A stretch of DNA of 64,000 bases from GCA-2737725 sp965229355 (lineage in GTDB: Bacteria; Pseudomonadota; Alphaproteobacteria; Rhodospirillales; Rhodospirillaceae): assembly GCA_965229355.1 (NCBI GenBank), contig OZ245869.1, positions 3,968,001 through 4,032,000 of the forward strand, read 5' to 3'. Positions 1-8,546 of this stretch are shown piece by piece. The notes below the pieces were generated by a model, which had not been told where the DNA came from, made no database searches, and saw nothing but the letters and a program-made list of their open reading frames with translations. Each line of letters begins with the position of its first letter. Within the stretch, counting starts at the first letter, position 1. A program made the position numbers and the translations under genes.

Positions 1-430
1 CGCGTTTTAGCGCTTCGAACACACCAGCATCACACTGCGAGGCAATGGCGTAGATGGTGTTCTTTTGCGGCTTGGTAATGTAGCCCGCCACCCACGGCAT
101 GGGGTCGAGCAAACATGCCGCCCACGGCGTAATGCCTTTCGACAGTAAGAAATCATGTGTTTTGTTCACGGCCCACACCTTGCCGCCGCGCTTGGCCAAT
201 TTTCGGATGGCTTTCAGTTGCGCAATATCTGCAATCGAGGGCCCGCCCCCGCAGATAATCAGCGTGCCGCCCTTTTGTGTATCGCGTAAGGCTGCAAGGC
301 TGGGCACATCGCGCGTCATGGCATTGCGCACACGCGCGCACGTTTCGGCCACATCAATACGCCCTGCCCCGCCGCTGATGTGCGTGGCCAAGGGCAGCAA
401 TGCGGATGGAATTAATTCAGCGCTGAACAT
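1..430 (-). CDS. MptE-like (DUF115-type) domain protein, 3' end outside window
   Basis: The reading frame runs from an ATG at 430 off the left edge, 143 codons without a stop. A good ribosome site (AGGAG) lies about 8 nt upstream of the ATG. Around residues 57-75 it has a glycine-rich segment (GGTLIICGGGPSIADI), followed by KVWAVNKTHDFLLSKGITP and LLDPMPWVAGY. This pattern fits the 6-hydroxymethylpterin diphosphokinase MptE-like / DUF115 Rossmann-type domain. In alphaproteobacteria such domains often sit in prophages next to packaging genes, which would fit the phage replication genes at 10.9-14.3 kb reading the same way. The family call is from memory of the motif; the enzymatic role is unknown. 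No counterpart is visible in the rest of the window. Confidence 0.6.
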   Translation of the reverse strand, partial: MFSAELIPSALLPLATHISGGAGRIDVAETCARVRNAMTRDVPSLAALRDTQKGGTLIICGGGPSIADIAQLKAIRKLAKRGGKVWAVNKTHDFLLSKGITPWAACLLDPMPWVAGYITKPQKNTIYAIASQCDAGVFEALKR

Positions 431-737
431 CGCGCATGCTCCTGAAAAAGAAATGGGCCGATGCGGAGCGGGCGTTGCGCTGTCAGGGGAAAGCGCGGTC
501 TTCACCGCGCGACAAGCGCATTGCTTAAACGCGCGACACGCGCATTGTTTAAATGCGCGTGTCGCGCAGGCACCACATCGTCGCATCGGCCCGCCGCCAC
601 AGCCCTTGCGTCATGTACAATTGGCCATGCACAAGGGACGCGCGCAGGCAAAGGCCTTGCACCTTCGCGCGCGTGTGGCGGAATTCAGTGATGGAATGAA
701 AAAGAGTGCGTCGAAAACGCAGCTCCTAAAAAACGAA
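431..737. other. gene-free stretch upstream of the MptE-like gene
   Basis: I see no convincing gene. The stretch contains near-repeats around 508-570 in which a GCGCGACACGCGCATTG-type word recurs, once in inverted form, so it can fold. It probably holds the promoter of the leftward gene starting at 430. Open frames across it have coding-unlike composition. Confidence 0.4.
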
Positions 738-768
738 AACGCCCGCTGATTTTATCAGGGGCGTTTTT
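738..768 (-). terminator. hairpin terminator, probably for the histidine kinase gene
   Basis: AACGCCC (738-744) pairs with GGGCGTT (759-765). The helix continues as CTGAT/ATCAG around a TTT loop with one bulged G. T-rich tracts follow on both strands, so it could act both ways. The kinase gene ending at 924 reads towards it. Confidence 0.65.
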
Positions 769-875
769 GTGATCTTGAAAACAGGGCTTTGTTGCCCCTG
801 TTGTGCGCTTGGTGTTGGGGTGCTGGCAACAGCAGATAAAAGTTTTCCACCAATACAGACAGCCGCGTTCGAGGG

Positions 876-938
876 CTACGCCGCAGCTTTTATATAACGC
901 TACTCCGCAATTTTTATATAGCGCTACTCCGCAGCGAT
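876..938. repeat. three tandem copies of the kinase gene's 3' end
   Basis: On the minus strand the word TGCGGAGTAG, which contains the TAG stop of the kinase gene, occurs at the stop. It recurs twice downstream at about 24-nt spacing (the last copy reads TGCGGCGTAG). The spacers are nearly identical A+T-rich tracts (CGYTATATAAAA). This looks like local duplication of the gene end; each copy again provides a TAG. Confidence 0.6.
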
Positions 939-2417
939 CATCGGCGTATTCAAAACAGGTTCATCCGCGACCAACGGCAGGTGCAGAATAATCGCTGTCC
1001 CCGCCCCCGGCTTGCTGACCAATTCCGCACGACCGCCCGTTTGTTCCGCAAATTCGCGCACCAGTGATAACCCAAGCCCCGTCCCCTGGCCGGGTGCGCG
1101 GGTGGTGTAGAAGCGATCGAACGCGCGGGCCTGAACCTCGGGGCTCATCCCAACACCGCTATCGGCAACAGTTACAACAACCTCGCGCTCATCGGTTGCG
1201 CTGCCCGGCCTGCGGGCGATGGCCGTCGCAATTTGCACCGTGCCGCCATCGGGCATGGCGTGGCTGGCGTTGATCACCAAGTTCATCAACGCATCTTCAA
1301 AGCGGCCCATATCGGCCCGGCAGGTGATGGTGTCAGCTGACAAATTTAAAGACACGCGCACATTTCGCGCAACGGCGCGCGTCAGCAGAATGTGAACATT
1401 CTCGATCGCCTTGTTCACATCCACCAGTTCCAGCACCGGCTGGGTATCGCGTGAATAGCGCAGCAACCGCTTGGCCAGGCGCGAGCTACGTTCCGCCGCC
1501 GCCAAGCCCACATTCACAGCACGTCCTTCGCTGGACACTGGTGACAAAGTATCGCGTGCCAAGTTCAAGCTGTTCAACATCACGCCCAACAGATTGTTGA
1601 AGTCGTGCGCCACAGCGCCCGCCATTTGCGCCACCATGCGCTCGCGGTAGACACCTGAACTATCATTGGCAAGGGCAAGAGCCGCAGTAATGTCGGTGCA
1701 TAATGCTGTCAGCAGCACCACGCGGCCATCAGCATCGAACACAGGCTGCAAATTAATTTCGTTGGTGGTGTGATGCCCATCGCGGTGGCGCAACTTCGCA
1801 ACCACCATGTGCGCGCGTGCATCACGGATAGCGCTTTGAATTTCCGTCATGGCAACAGGGTCGTCTTGCAAGGCTGCCGCAACATCAACCGGGCGGCCCA
1901 AAACCTCATCGCGCGTTTTTTCATAGCGCTGTAAGTAAGCGGTGTTGGCGAACACAACCGGGCGCGCATCATCTTGCGCATCAATCACTAATATCGGCGA
2001 TGTGGCCCCATCTAATGCGGTGCCGAATAATTGCGCCTGCTCGCTCACTGCATCCATGCGTTGCTGATAACGCACGCGCCCGCGCAGCAATTCCGGCAAC
2101 CCACGCATTACGACGATACACAGCGCAATACACCCCAGCACTACACTGACAAGTTTCACATATAGCAACGTATTCGGGTGCGCATTCGACATGTATTGGT
2201 CTGCGCCAAACACATCAAGCGGGTTGATCCAGCGCAACCCCATGTACACGCTTTCGGTAATGTTGATCAGTGCCAGCGCCATGATGGTCATGACCAACGG
2301 CCGCACCAACCCCAAGACATTGCGGTTGCGGATGTACATGACAGCAACGGTCGAGATGATCAGCAACCAAGCGCCAACCACCAGCCAATACAACATTGCG
2401 ACATTTACGCTCGACAT
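924..2417 (-). CDS. membrane PAS sensor histidine kinase
   Basis: This 497-residue kinase senses an unknown signal and phosphorylates an unknown partner. Three membrane segments lie near residues 5-27, 37-58 and 85-108. A PAS domain follows (about 128-245). The dimerisation/phosphoacceptor helix contains AVAHDFNNLLGVMLN with the histidine near residue 271, the HDFNNLL type seen in HWE-distant, NtrB-like hybrid-kinase families. The ATPase domain shows its N box (LMNLVINASHAMPDGG, ~376), G1 (DSGVGMSPE, ~420) and G2 (GQGTGLGLSLV, ~446). There is no receiver domain, and no response regulator lies next to it, so the output is unknown. The ATG at 2417 is preceded by a distant GGGGCGAG. Its 3' end is tandemly repeated. 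Confidence 0.9.
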   Translation of the reverse strand: MSSVNVAMLYWLVVGAWLLIISTVAVMYIRNRNVLGLVRPLVMTIMALALINITESVYMGLRWINPLDVFGADQYMSNAHPNTLLYVKLVSVVLGCIALCIVVMRGLPELLRGRVRYQQRMDAVSEQAQLFGTALDGATSPILVIDAQDDARPVVFANTAYLQRYEKTRDEVLGRPVDVAAALQDDPVAMTEIQSAIRDARAHMVVAKLRHRDGHHTTNEINLQPVFDADGRVVLLTALCTDITAALALANDSSGVYRERMVAQMAGAVAHDFNNLLGVMLNSLNLARDTLSPVSSEGRAVNVGLAAAERSSRLAKRLLRYSRDTQPVLELVDVNKAIENVHILLTRAVARNVRVSLNLSADTITCRADMGRFEDALMNLVINASHAMPDGGTVQIATAIARRPGSATDEREVVVTVADSGVGMSPEVQARAFDRFYTTRAPGQGTGLGLSLVREFAEQTGGRAELVSKPGAGTAIILHLPLVADEPVLNTPMIAAE

Positions 2418-2840
2418 AACGCGTTAGCTCGCCCCAACCCCATTCAGATTAGAAATGCTGACCGACACACCCCACACGCATGTCTTCGCAACTTCGCCCT
2501 TCTTGCGTTCTGTCGAGGGCGTTAGCTTTTACGTTCTTAACCGATAAGCCGCTTCTTCCGCTTTGATATTTCTCGCATTGGATGCATCGCTAGCTTACGA
2601 AAGCCCCCACCACCATAGCATCGTGAGAGTCACTCGCGCCCGCGTGAAGAACACGGCCCGTTTACAGCGGCTAAATGTGCATTTCCGCATATCAATGGCG
2701 TTGCAAACATACACAGCCACATCCCCTTGTATGGGGTTTACGCCCTGAAATCGCAGGCATGGATGCAAAGCCCGCTCTCCGGGCTCTCACTCATATAAAT
2801 AAGGTACGTTTTTAATGGGGCTGCGCCGGGGCCAAATCCA
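2418..2840. other. gene-free stretch between kinase and DUF6481 genes
   Basis: No gene with credible composition is visible on either strand. The right part leads into a triplicated direct repeat. The kinase promoter should lie just upstream of 2417, but I cannot pick out a clear consensus. Confidence 0.4.
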
Positions 2841-2917
2841 AAACAAACCGCGCTGACGCGTGGGCAAACAAACCGCGCTGACGCCTGGGGCAACTAAACC
2901 GCGCTGACGCGCGGGCA
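2841..2917. repeat. three direct repeats of about 25 bp
   Basis: Three adjacent units begin AAACAAACCGCGCTGACGC, AAACAAACCGCGCTGACGC and AACTAAACCGCGCTGACGC, each ending in a G-rich TGGGC/CGGGC tail. Unit starts are near 2841, 2866 and 2892. They lie just beyond the terminator of the leftward DUF6481 gene. There is no spacer of CRISPR kind; it is a simple tandem repeat. Confidence 0.7.
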
Positions 2918-2950
2918 CAAAAAAACGCGCGGTGCAAAAACACCGCGCGT
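2917..2950 (-). terminator. intrinsic terminator of the DUF6481 gene
   Basis: ACGCGCGGTG (2925-2934) pairs perfectly with CACCGCGCGT (2941-2950) around CAAAAA. Read on the minus strand, the helix is followed by a long T run from the A tract at 2917-2925. It lies about 55 nt past the DUF6481 stop. Confidence 0.85.
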
Positions 2951-3004
2951 TCTGAACTCAAATATTGAGTTGTATTGGACTACAGCAAAGACGCAGAGAG
3001 AATA

Positions 3005-3397
3005 CTACTTCTTCCCGCGCTTAATCCCGCGTGCTTTACGTTCCGCATAGCGACGGTCGCGTTCAGCTTTGGCAGCCGCTTCAGCAGCGATCATGCGATC
3101 AGCTTCTTCGCGCGCGGCAATTTCAGCTTCTTCACGCGCTTTGGCTTCCGCAGCTTCGCGTTCGATGCGTTCAGCTTCAGCACGCTTGGCAGCTTCTTCA
3201 CGCTCGCGGGCTTTCAGTTCTTCACGCTCGGCTTGGCGGGCGTCTCGGGCTTGCGCGATGGCAAGGCGTTCAGCTTGGCGGGCGGCGAAGTTCGGGTCGT
3301 TAGCGCCGAATTTGGCGCGGAACTGGTCAAGCTGGGCTTTCTTAGCAGCAGCGGCAGATTGGGCCCGTTCGTTGTGGCCCTGTGGCTTAAAACTCAA
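3005..3397 (-). CDS. DUF6481 family protein
   Basis: A 130-residue, highly charged protein made almost entirely of Ala, Glu, Arg and Lys heptad-like stretches (about residues 40-118). It is predicted to be one long helix or coiled coil, ending in a basic tail (ARGIKRGKK). Length and composition fit DUF6481, a small alphaproteobacterial family of unknown function. The start is a TTG at 3397 giving MSFKPQGHNERAQ; GGAGA lies 8 nt upstream, and family members start similarly near the AAAAKKAxLxxFRAK motif. It is a single-gene unit with a strong terminator directly behind it. No catalytic motif is visible. Confidence 0.8.
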   Translation of the reverse strand: MSFKPQGHNERAQSAAAAKKAQLDQFRAKFGANDPNFAARQAERLAIAQARDARQAEREELKAREREEAAKRAEAERIEREAAEAKAREEAEIAAREEADRMIAAEAAAKAERDRRYAERKARGIKRGKK

Positions 3398-3739
3398 CGT
3401 GATGTCTCCACAATGATACGAAATGAAACTTATAAAAACGGCATGAAAAGACGCACGGACAAATCGCGGTGCGCGCCGCTATTAAGCCGTTTCAATACCC
3501 ATTTGGGGGGCGTTTGCAAAGGGGGTCAAAGGCATACCAGGGCCGTAAGTTTGCCAGGCCTGCGCCCCTTGCAAAAATAGGCCCGAAACCCCAGCGAATA
3601 CACACCTCGGCCAGCCAAAGACCTTACACCGCGCCGGGGTTATCCACAGGCTTGCCGCCCCAACCTGGCGTGCGGCCTTAAGCCTGCCGCAATCTGGCGT
3701 TGCTGCCCGAAAGCTGCCCCACGGGCCAGCCCCCGCCCC

Positions 3740-3765
3740 GGAACTTCCCTTAGCATGGCTACGTT
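3740..3765 (+). promoter_or_regulatory. EcfG-type general stress promoter
   Basis: GGAAC (3740-3744), a 17-nt spacer, then CGTT (3762-3765) is a full match to the alphaproteobacterial EcfG promoter. It lies 108 nt upstream of the ATG of the small membrane protein at 3874. The rest of 3398-3739 shows no gene I can support. Confidence 0.7.
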
Positions 3766-3873
3766 TACCCTTCAGTGACGAGCAGTGGCCGCACTGTATC
3801 AAGCCAATGCATCCAAGCCGATGCAGTTGAAATTACCCGTTCGCGGCTCGTCTTTATTTTGAAGGAGACCGAT

Positions 3874-4104
3874 ATGCCAGACGGTTCAATTCTAAAAGAC
3901 TCATTTCACAAAGATAATACCGCACGCCCAGATCGTAACGCGCCTGAATTTGAGAGCGCCATGCAGTACGTGCGCGAACGCAAAAGCGATGACGACATTC
4001 GCCAAGGGCAAACCGGCTTAGGTGTGCGCTACGTGTTGGCGGCATCGCTGACAGGCGCATTGATAGCGCTGTTTGGATTGTACGCCTACTTCACACCCGG
4101 TTGA
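3874..4104 (+). CDS. small single-pass membrane protein, stress-promoter controlled
   Basis: A 76-residue protein starting MPDGSILKDSFHKDNTARP, with a well-placed GAAGGAG 7 nt before the ATG; this decides the start over an upstream in-frame codon. Residues 1-50 are polar and charged (ERKSDDDIRQGQTG). Residues 52-73 form one membrane helix (VLAASLTGALIALFGLYAYF), and the protein ends almost at once. An N-in, C-out small inner-membrane protein is likely. I do not recognise a family. The EcfG-type promoter upstream suggests induction in the general stress response. Confidence 0.7.
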   Translation: MPDGSILKDSFHKDNTARPDRNAPEFESAMQYVRERKSDDDIRQGQTGLGVRYVLAASLTGALIALFGLYAYFTPG

Positions 4105-4190
4105 TAAACAGAGTTGATGAATTGAGGCGCGCTTGAAATGCTGGAATGAGGTTTACCACTCAAGTTCGGCACAACCGCAGCGCCTTCACG

Positions 4191-4213
4191 GCCCGCACAT
4201 GATGCGTGCGGGC
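4191..4213 (+). other. hairpin downstream of the small membrane protein gene
   Basis: GCCCGCAC (4191-4198) pairs with GTGCGGGC (4206-4213) around a 7-nt loop. No T run follows, so it may be part of a longer folded 3' region leading into the RNA candidate at 4218-4346 rather than a classic terminator. Confidence 0.5.
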
Positions 4214-4217
4214 TCAT

Positions 4218-4346
4218 AAAACGGCCCTTGGCTCTGGTGGTCTCTTTCGCAAGAAAGAGGTTCGTGCTCACGTTAGAAAGCTTTGCATCTCAACCCGTGC
4301 ACGCTTTCTGAGGCGAACAAACCGCTGAGCAGCCAGGGCCGTTTTT
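4218..4346 (+). ncRNA. candidate three-way-junction structured RNA with U tail
   Basis: A 15-bp closing helix (4218-4233 with 4331-4345, one bulged T) encloses two arms. Arm one is CTCTTTC (4242-4248), GCAA tetraloop, GAAAGAG (4253-4259). Arm two is GTTCG (4260-4264)/CGAAC (4314-4318), an internal loop, AGAAAGC (4275-4281)/GCTTTCT (4303-4309), then TGCA/TGCA. The GNRA loop and the T run at 4342-4346 point to the plus strand. It could be an independent small RNA, the structured 3' end of the upstream stress gene, or a leader element of the GH114-like gene at 4555. I do not match it to any known riboswitch, SRP, 6S or tmRNA consensus. Confidence 0.5.
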
Positions 4347-4350
4347 GATT

Positions 4351-4371
4351 CAAAAACCGAGCCCGTTTTTG
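4351..4371 (+). terminator. short hairpin after the RNA candidate
   Basis: CAAAAAC (4351-4357) pairs with GTTTTTG (4365-4371) around CGAGCCC. The A/T-rich stem gives a run of Ts at its 3' side. It follows the RNA candidate directly and may be a second termination or pausing site. Confidence 0.4.
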
Positions 4372-4554
4372 TATACCGCATCAACTTACGATTTATGCGC
4401 AAGTTTTACGTTCGTGGACTGGCCGCATCCGCCCCTGTTCCCATACCCGCGCTTGACTCTGTTACGACAGAGAAACAAAATTTTCGCGCGCTCATAACAA
4501 AAAGCAAAATACGGCGTGTCTTAAAGAAAGATCGCGCGAAACTGGGGTCCGAGA

Positions 4555-7500
4555 ATGTTGGGATTGCTGTCTTCTGCTGTGCGCTGCGTTGCAGGCGTGG
4601 GTATTTTTGCTGTGGCCCTTGCGGCACCCGCCCATGCGATCACCATGAAAGATGTGCGCTCGCACATGTATATGATCGCGACCAGCCCGCAGGTCTCAGG
4701 CACCGAAGCCGCCGTGGGCGCCAGCAACACCGATCTGATTATCATGGGCGGCAGCGAACCGCGCCCTGCCATCACTCGCAGCATTGCTGACCCCACCAAT
4801 TCCAAAATCATCGTCAGCTACATTGACGTGACGGAATTTTTCTACGGTTACAGCCCGACATTGCTGGTGAACGGCCAACCGCCCGCGCAGTTGATCGGCA
4901 CCGAGCACCCGGCCTTCCCTAGCCTGTATTCCGTGAAGTACTGGCTGCCGGAATGGAAAACCGAAATGTTCCGCCAGATCGACGCGGTGATTGCGGCCAA
5001 CTTTGATGGCATTTTTTTAGATCTGCCCTTTGGCGATTGGGAATCTAACAACACCCGCAACAACCCCACGCGCGCCACCGCCGCTGAAGATTTGATTACG
5101 CTGGTGCGCGACATGAAAACCTACGTCGCCTCTAAAAACCTAAGCCGCCCGTTTTATTTGGTGGGCAACTCGCCGCTGTTGCTGAGCTTTCAATTTCCCA
5201 ACGCGCTGAAAGCGGTTGAAGGAATCACGCCGCTGCTGGATGCCTGGTTCAACGAAGGCCAGATTATGGAGCACCTGCCCACGGACGGCACGAAGTCGCG
5301 CCGCACGGGTGGGGCCGCGCGCAACATTGCCTTCTTGCGGACACACGCGGCCACCACCATGAAAAATATTCCGGTGCTGGGCAACGATTACACGGTGGAT
5401 GCCGATATCGCGGCTGAAACAGCGCAGTGGTACTCGGCCATTGGTTGGGTGCCGTCCGTGACCAACGGCAAACAAGATGCCGCCGTGTACAACACTGGCC
5501 CGTTCATCTCGATGGCGGTGGCATCAAAGCCTGAAACCTCAGCACGCACAGGCTTCGTGAACATTCTGGCAGGCGGCTTGGTTGCGAACGCCACCATGAC
5601 CGGCGCTGATAAGGGCGACATTTTCATCGGCGGCAAATATCTCAACACCATGACAGGTGGTGCGGGCAACGACACCTTCTATGCGCACCCGATTGATACG
5701 GTGAAACGCAACGTCATGACGTTTGAGGTGGCGGGCTCTGGGCGCAATCTGCCAGTGCCGACCCTGACGCTAAAACTAAACGGCAAGGTGGCCTATACCG
5801 GCATCCCCACGGTTGAGCCCACTGTGAACGAGTGGAACAAGGTTGAGATCGACACCTCGGCGTATGAGCCGGTCACATCCGTCGAATTTTCAGGCGCCAA
5901 CATTAAGTCCACAACATCGGGCTCGTTCTCGAACCTGTTTGTGCGCGCGCTGACGCATCAAAATACATCGGTTGTTTTCACTAGCGCCGTGAACACCGGC
6001 AACGTGGCGCTGCAAGATAGCGGTGCCACACTGTTCCTGAACAGCGAAGGTGCAAAGAGCGTGCTGGGTGCGCCCACCTTCCCCATTACGGCACCTGTCA
6101 TCACGGGGGCCGTCAGCACCATAAACGGCGGCGGCGGAACAAACACGGTTGTCTACCGCGCCAATAAATCCAACTACACCATCGCGGCCAATGCCGACGG
6201 CAGCTTAACCATCACCAGCGCCAATACCGCCGAAGGCCCGGATACGTTGCGCAATGTGCAGGTGCTGAAATTTGCCGATCAAACCATCACCCTGCCCGCA
6301 GCCACGTCGCGCATCTTTGGGCCGGTGTTTTCATCAGCCTCCACATCGTCGCAGTCGTTCTTGCGGGTGAATAACACCGGGGTGATTGCGGCGACCGTAA
6401 CCGCGCAACTCCGCAATGCCACCACGGGCGCGGTGTTGGGCACATGGACATCACCCAGCATTCCCGCAGGTGCATCGTCGCAATTCCTGATCAACACTCT
6501 TGAAAGCGCATTGCCTACGGGCACGGCGAAACCTGCAACCTATGCCGTCACATTGGCGGGGACATTGGCAGGATCAACACAACACGTACTATACCGCCCG
6601 GCCGACGGTACGCTGACCAACTTAAGCACGTGTGAAGCCAACGTCACCGCCAGCCCACGTCAGTTGATCAACGTCCATTCATCGTTATTGCAAGCGGGCT
6701 TTCCTTCAACTGTTGTGGTTTCGAACACCGGCACAGCGGCGGCAACGGCCACGTTGGGCATTTATGATGCGCTGGATGGCCAAAAGCTTGGCACTTACAC
6801 CACGCGCACCATTGCCGCTTACGGCCAGGCGCGAGTGCCGATCACAGACATTGAAACTGCGGCGGGCTTTACGCCCACATCATCGCAGTACCATTACAAC
6901 ATCAGCATCGAGAGCACCTTTAGCGGCTACTTGCAGCATCAGGTGAACAACATTGCTGCGGGCGTGGTGACCGACATGACCACCACCTGCGATCTCAGCA
7001 CGGCATCCGATACACCATCGGCCACGCCCAGAGTGGGCTCGGTGTTTTCATCGGCACAGCCTGCATCGCAATCGTTCTTGCGCTTTCACAACACCGGCAC
7101 CACGGCGGGCAGCGCCACGCTGACCATTTTTGATGCCGCTAACGCCTCGGCATTGGCGCAATGGAACACGGGCAGCATCCCGGCTGGGGCATCGGCGCAG
7201 TATCTCATCAACGCGATCGAGGCCGGCGCAAACGCCAGCTTTACCAAGCCGCAGTTTTACAACATGGTGATTACGCCCTTTATGTCGGGCTATGTGCAGC
7301 ACGTGTTGTATAAGCCCGCCGATGGCACGCTGACCAATCTTTCAACGTGCGATGCCGGTGTGACCGCCAACCCGCGCGAGCTGATCAACGTTCACTCGAC
7401 GATTTTAGATTACGGCTTCCCCTCAACCGTTGTGCTGAACAACATTCTCGACACTGCCGAACCTGCGGTAACGCTGGGCATTTACGACAGCACCACGGGC

Positions 7501-7722
7501 CAGAAATTGGGCACGTACACATCGGGCACCGTGCCGGGCAAAGGCAGCTTAAGTATTGCGGTGGCCACCATTGAAGCCGCCACCGGCATTAAACCGGGCA
7601 CATCTATTTATCACTACAATATCAAGATCGAGAGCCAGCTCTCGGGCTTTATGCAGCACTTGGTGAATAACAAAGCCAAAGGCGTGATTACGGATATGAC
7701 CACCACCTGCAAACTGCGGTGA
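4555..7722 (+). CDS. secreted GH114/COG2342-like protein with RTX-like region and two C-terminal repeat modules
   Basis: 1055 residues with a Sec signal peptide ending near AHA (residues ~1-28). Residues ~30-330 resemble the TIM-barrel of COG2342/GH114 (endo-alpha-1,4-polygalactosaminidase-related): KIIVSYIDVTEFFYGY, then YSVKYWLPEW and NFDGIFLDLPFGDWESN with the expected strand-end Asp. A GGAGNDTF calcium-binding-type nonapeptide (~368) and a possible carbohydrate-binding beta domain (~380-470) follow. Next comes a serralysin-like stretch (YRANKSNYTI..GPDTLRNVQVLKFAD, ~530-585). Residues ~588-815 and ~828-1055 are two copies of a 230-residue module also found in the subtilase and propeller proteins of this window. 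A role in cutting an extracellular amino-sugar polymer is inferred; substrate unknown. GGGGTCCGAG precedes the ATG closely. Confidence 0.75.
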   Translation: MLGLLSSAVRCVAGVGIFAVALAAPAHAITMKDVRSHMYMIATSPQVSGTEAAVGASNTDLIIMGGSEPRPAITRSIADPTNSKIIVSYIDVTEFFYGYSPTLLVNGQPPAQLIGTEHPAFPSLYSVKYWLPEWKTEMFRQIDAVIAANFDGIFLDLPFGDWESNNTRNNPTRATAAEDLITLVRDMKTYVASKNLSRPFYLVGNSPLLLSFQFPNALKAVEGITPLLDAWFNEGQIMEHLPTDGTKSRRTGGAARNIAFLRTHAATTMKNIPVLGNDYTVDADIAAETAQWYSAIGWVPSVTNGKQDAAVYNTGPFISMAVASKPETSARTGFVNILAGGLVANATMTGADKGDIFIGGKYLNTMTGGAGNDTFYAHPIDTVKRNVMTFEVAGSGRNLPVPTLTLKLNGKVAYTGIPTVEPTVNEWNKVEIDTSAYEPVTSVEFSGANIKSTTSGSFSNLFVRALTHQNTSVVFTSAVNTGNVALQDSGATLFLNSEGAKSVLGAPTFPITAPVITGAVSTINGGGGTNTVVYRANKSNYTIAANADGSLTITSANTAEGPDTLRNVQVLKFADQTITLPAATSRIFGPVFSSASTSSQSFLRVNNTGVIAATVTAQLRNATTGAVLGTWTSPSIPAGASSQFLINTLESALPTGTAKPATYAVTLAGTLAGSTQHVLYRPADGTLTNLSTCEANVTASPRQLINVHSSLLQAGFPSTVVVSNTGTAAATATLGIYDALDGQKLGTYTTRTIAAYGQARVPITDIETAAGFTPTSSQYHYNISIESTFSGYLQHQVNNIAAGVVTDMTTTCDLSTASDTPSATPRVGSVFSSAQPASQSFLRFHNTGTTAGSATLTIFDAANASALAQWNTGSIPAGASAQYLINAIEAGANASFTKPQFYNMVITPFMSGYVQHVLYKPADGTLTNLSTCDAGVTANPRELINVHSTILDYGFPSTVVLNNILDTAEPAVTLGIYDSTTGQKLGTYTSGTVPGKGSLSIAVATIEAATGIKPGTSIYHYNIKIESQLSGFMQHLVNNKAKGVITDMTTTCKLR

Positions 7723-7772
7723 GAGATAAATAGCGCGGCGCTTAATGAGCGACACTTTAATGTGCGGGCACC

Positions 7773-8546
7773 TTAGTGCGCGCCGATGCCCTGCAAATAG
7801 CCGTGGCTCAGCGACAGCATGGCGCGGGTGAAGCGGGCCATCAGGTCATTGAACAACGCCAGCAGATGCGAGGCTTCTGACTCACTGTGCGCGTTGATCT
7901 TCATCACCGACTTGGCATCAGACGCAACCCGAAACGCATCTTTGCCGCAGGCCTTCGCGATGGTGCCGAACACATTGCGTTCGTGCTTCGAGGGCAAACG
8001 CCACGCCAAGTCTTTGGCATCGGCATCCGTGCCACGCACGGCTGCATACGTGTCCAGTTTCACCAAACTTTGCTTCGCGCCATGCACGAACTCGCGCGCC
8101 AGTGTGCTCAGTTGTTCGTCCAACTCTTCGCAGTACCATTGCGTCAGGGTTTGGATGGTCAGCGCATCTTCACGGTACGGCACCACGGCGGTTAAAGACC
8201 GCACAGTCAAAAGGCCCGAGGGATTGCGCACAAAACTCAACACACGCCCGCCCTTCTCGGCCAACAGCTTGTGCGCGATGCGCATTTCGGCCAGCGAGGT
8301 GATGTCCATGGTGAAGGTGTAGTCGTCGGCTTTCGCAGGCGTGTTTGTTTTGGCGCGGAACTGCATCAGGCGCACCCGCAAACGCTCAACCGCCGCCACG
8401 CCCGCCGCACGTTCGCCGTCCGTCGCCCCACGCTCGGCTAACACACGCGTTTTCTCTAATTTCTCCAGCACCTGAAAAAGGTCGTAGGCGTTTTTAGAGT
8501 CACTGAGATGTTTGAAGTGACTCTTTTTGAAATCAGTATGGGGCAC
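7773..8546 (-). CDS. hypothetical cytosolic protein
   Basis: 257 residues, no signal peptide or membrane segment. The N-terminal third is helical and charged (KNAYDLFQVLEKLEKTR). The middle has a strand-rich part (YTFTMDITSLAEMRIAHKLLAEKGGRVLSF is split by a predicted helix), and the C-terminal part is helical again with two Ser/His-rich stretches. I do not recognise a family. It converges on the GH114-like gene with only 50 nt between stops and lies among leftward genes, several phage-derived, so a phage or accessory origin is possible. Codon use looks like that of the main genes. Confidence 0.6.
   Translation of the reverse strand: MPHTDFKKSHFKHLSDSKNAYDLFQVLEKLEKTRVLAERGATDGERAAGVAAVERLRVRLMQFRAKTNTPAKADDYTFTMDITSLAEMRIAHKLLAEKGGRVLSFVRNPSGLLTVRSLTAVVPYREDALTIQTLTQWYCEELDEQLSTLAREFVHGAKQSLVKLDTYAAVRGTDADAKDLAWRLPSKHERNVFGTIAKACGKDAFRVASDAKSVMKINAHSESEASHLLALFNDLMARFTRAMLSLSHGYLQGIGAH

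Noticed and set aside
671..735. tRNA-Leu-like beginning GTGTGGCGGAATTC
   Set aside because: The start resembles a tRNA-Leu, but no T-arm GGTTCGAATCC, anticodon stem or 3' acceptor partner follows.
2841..2917. Short CRISPR-like array
   Set aside because: The three units abut with no unique spacers of regular length, and no cas genes are present.
4218..4346. Identification of the structured RNA as a known riboswitch, 6S, SRP or tmRNA
   Set aside because: Its conserved-looking parts do not match those consensus sequences, so it is left as an unnamed candidate.
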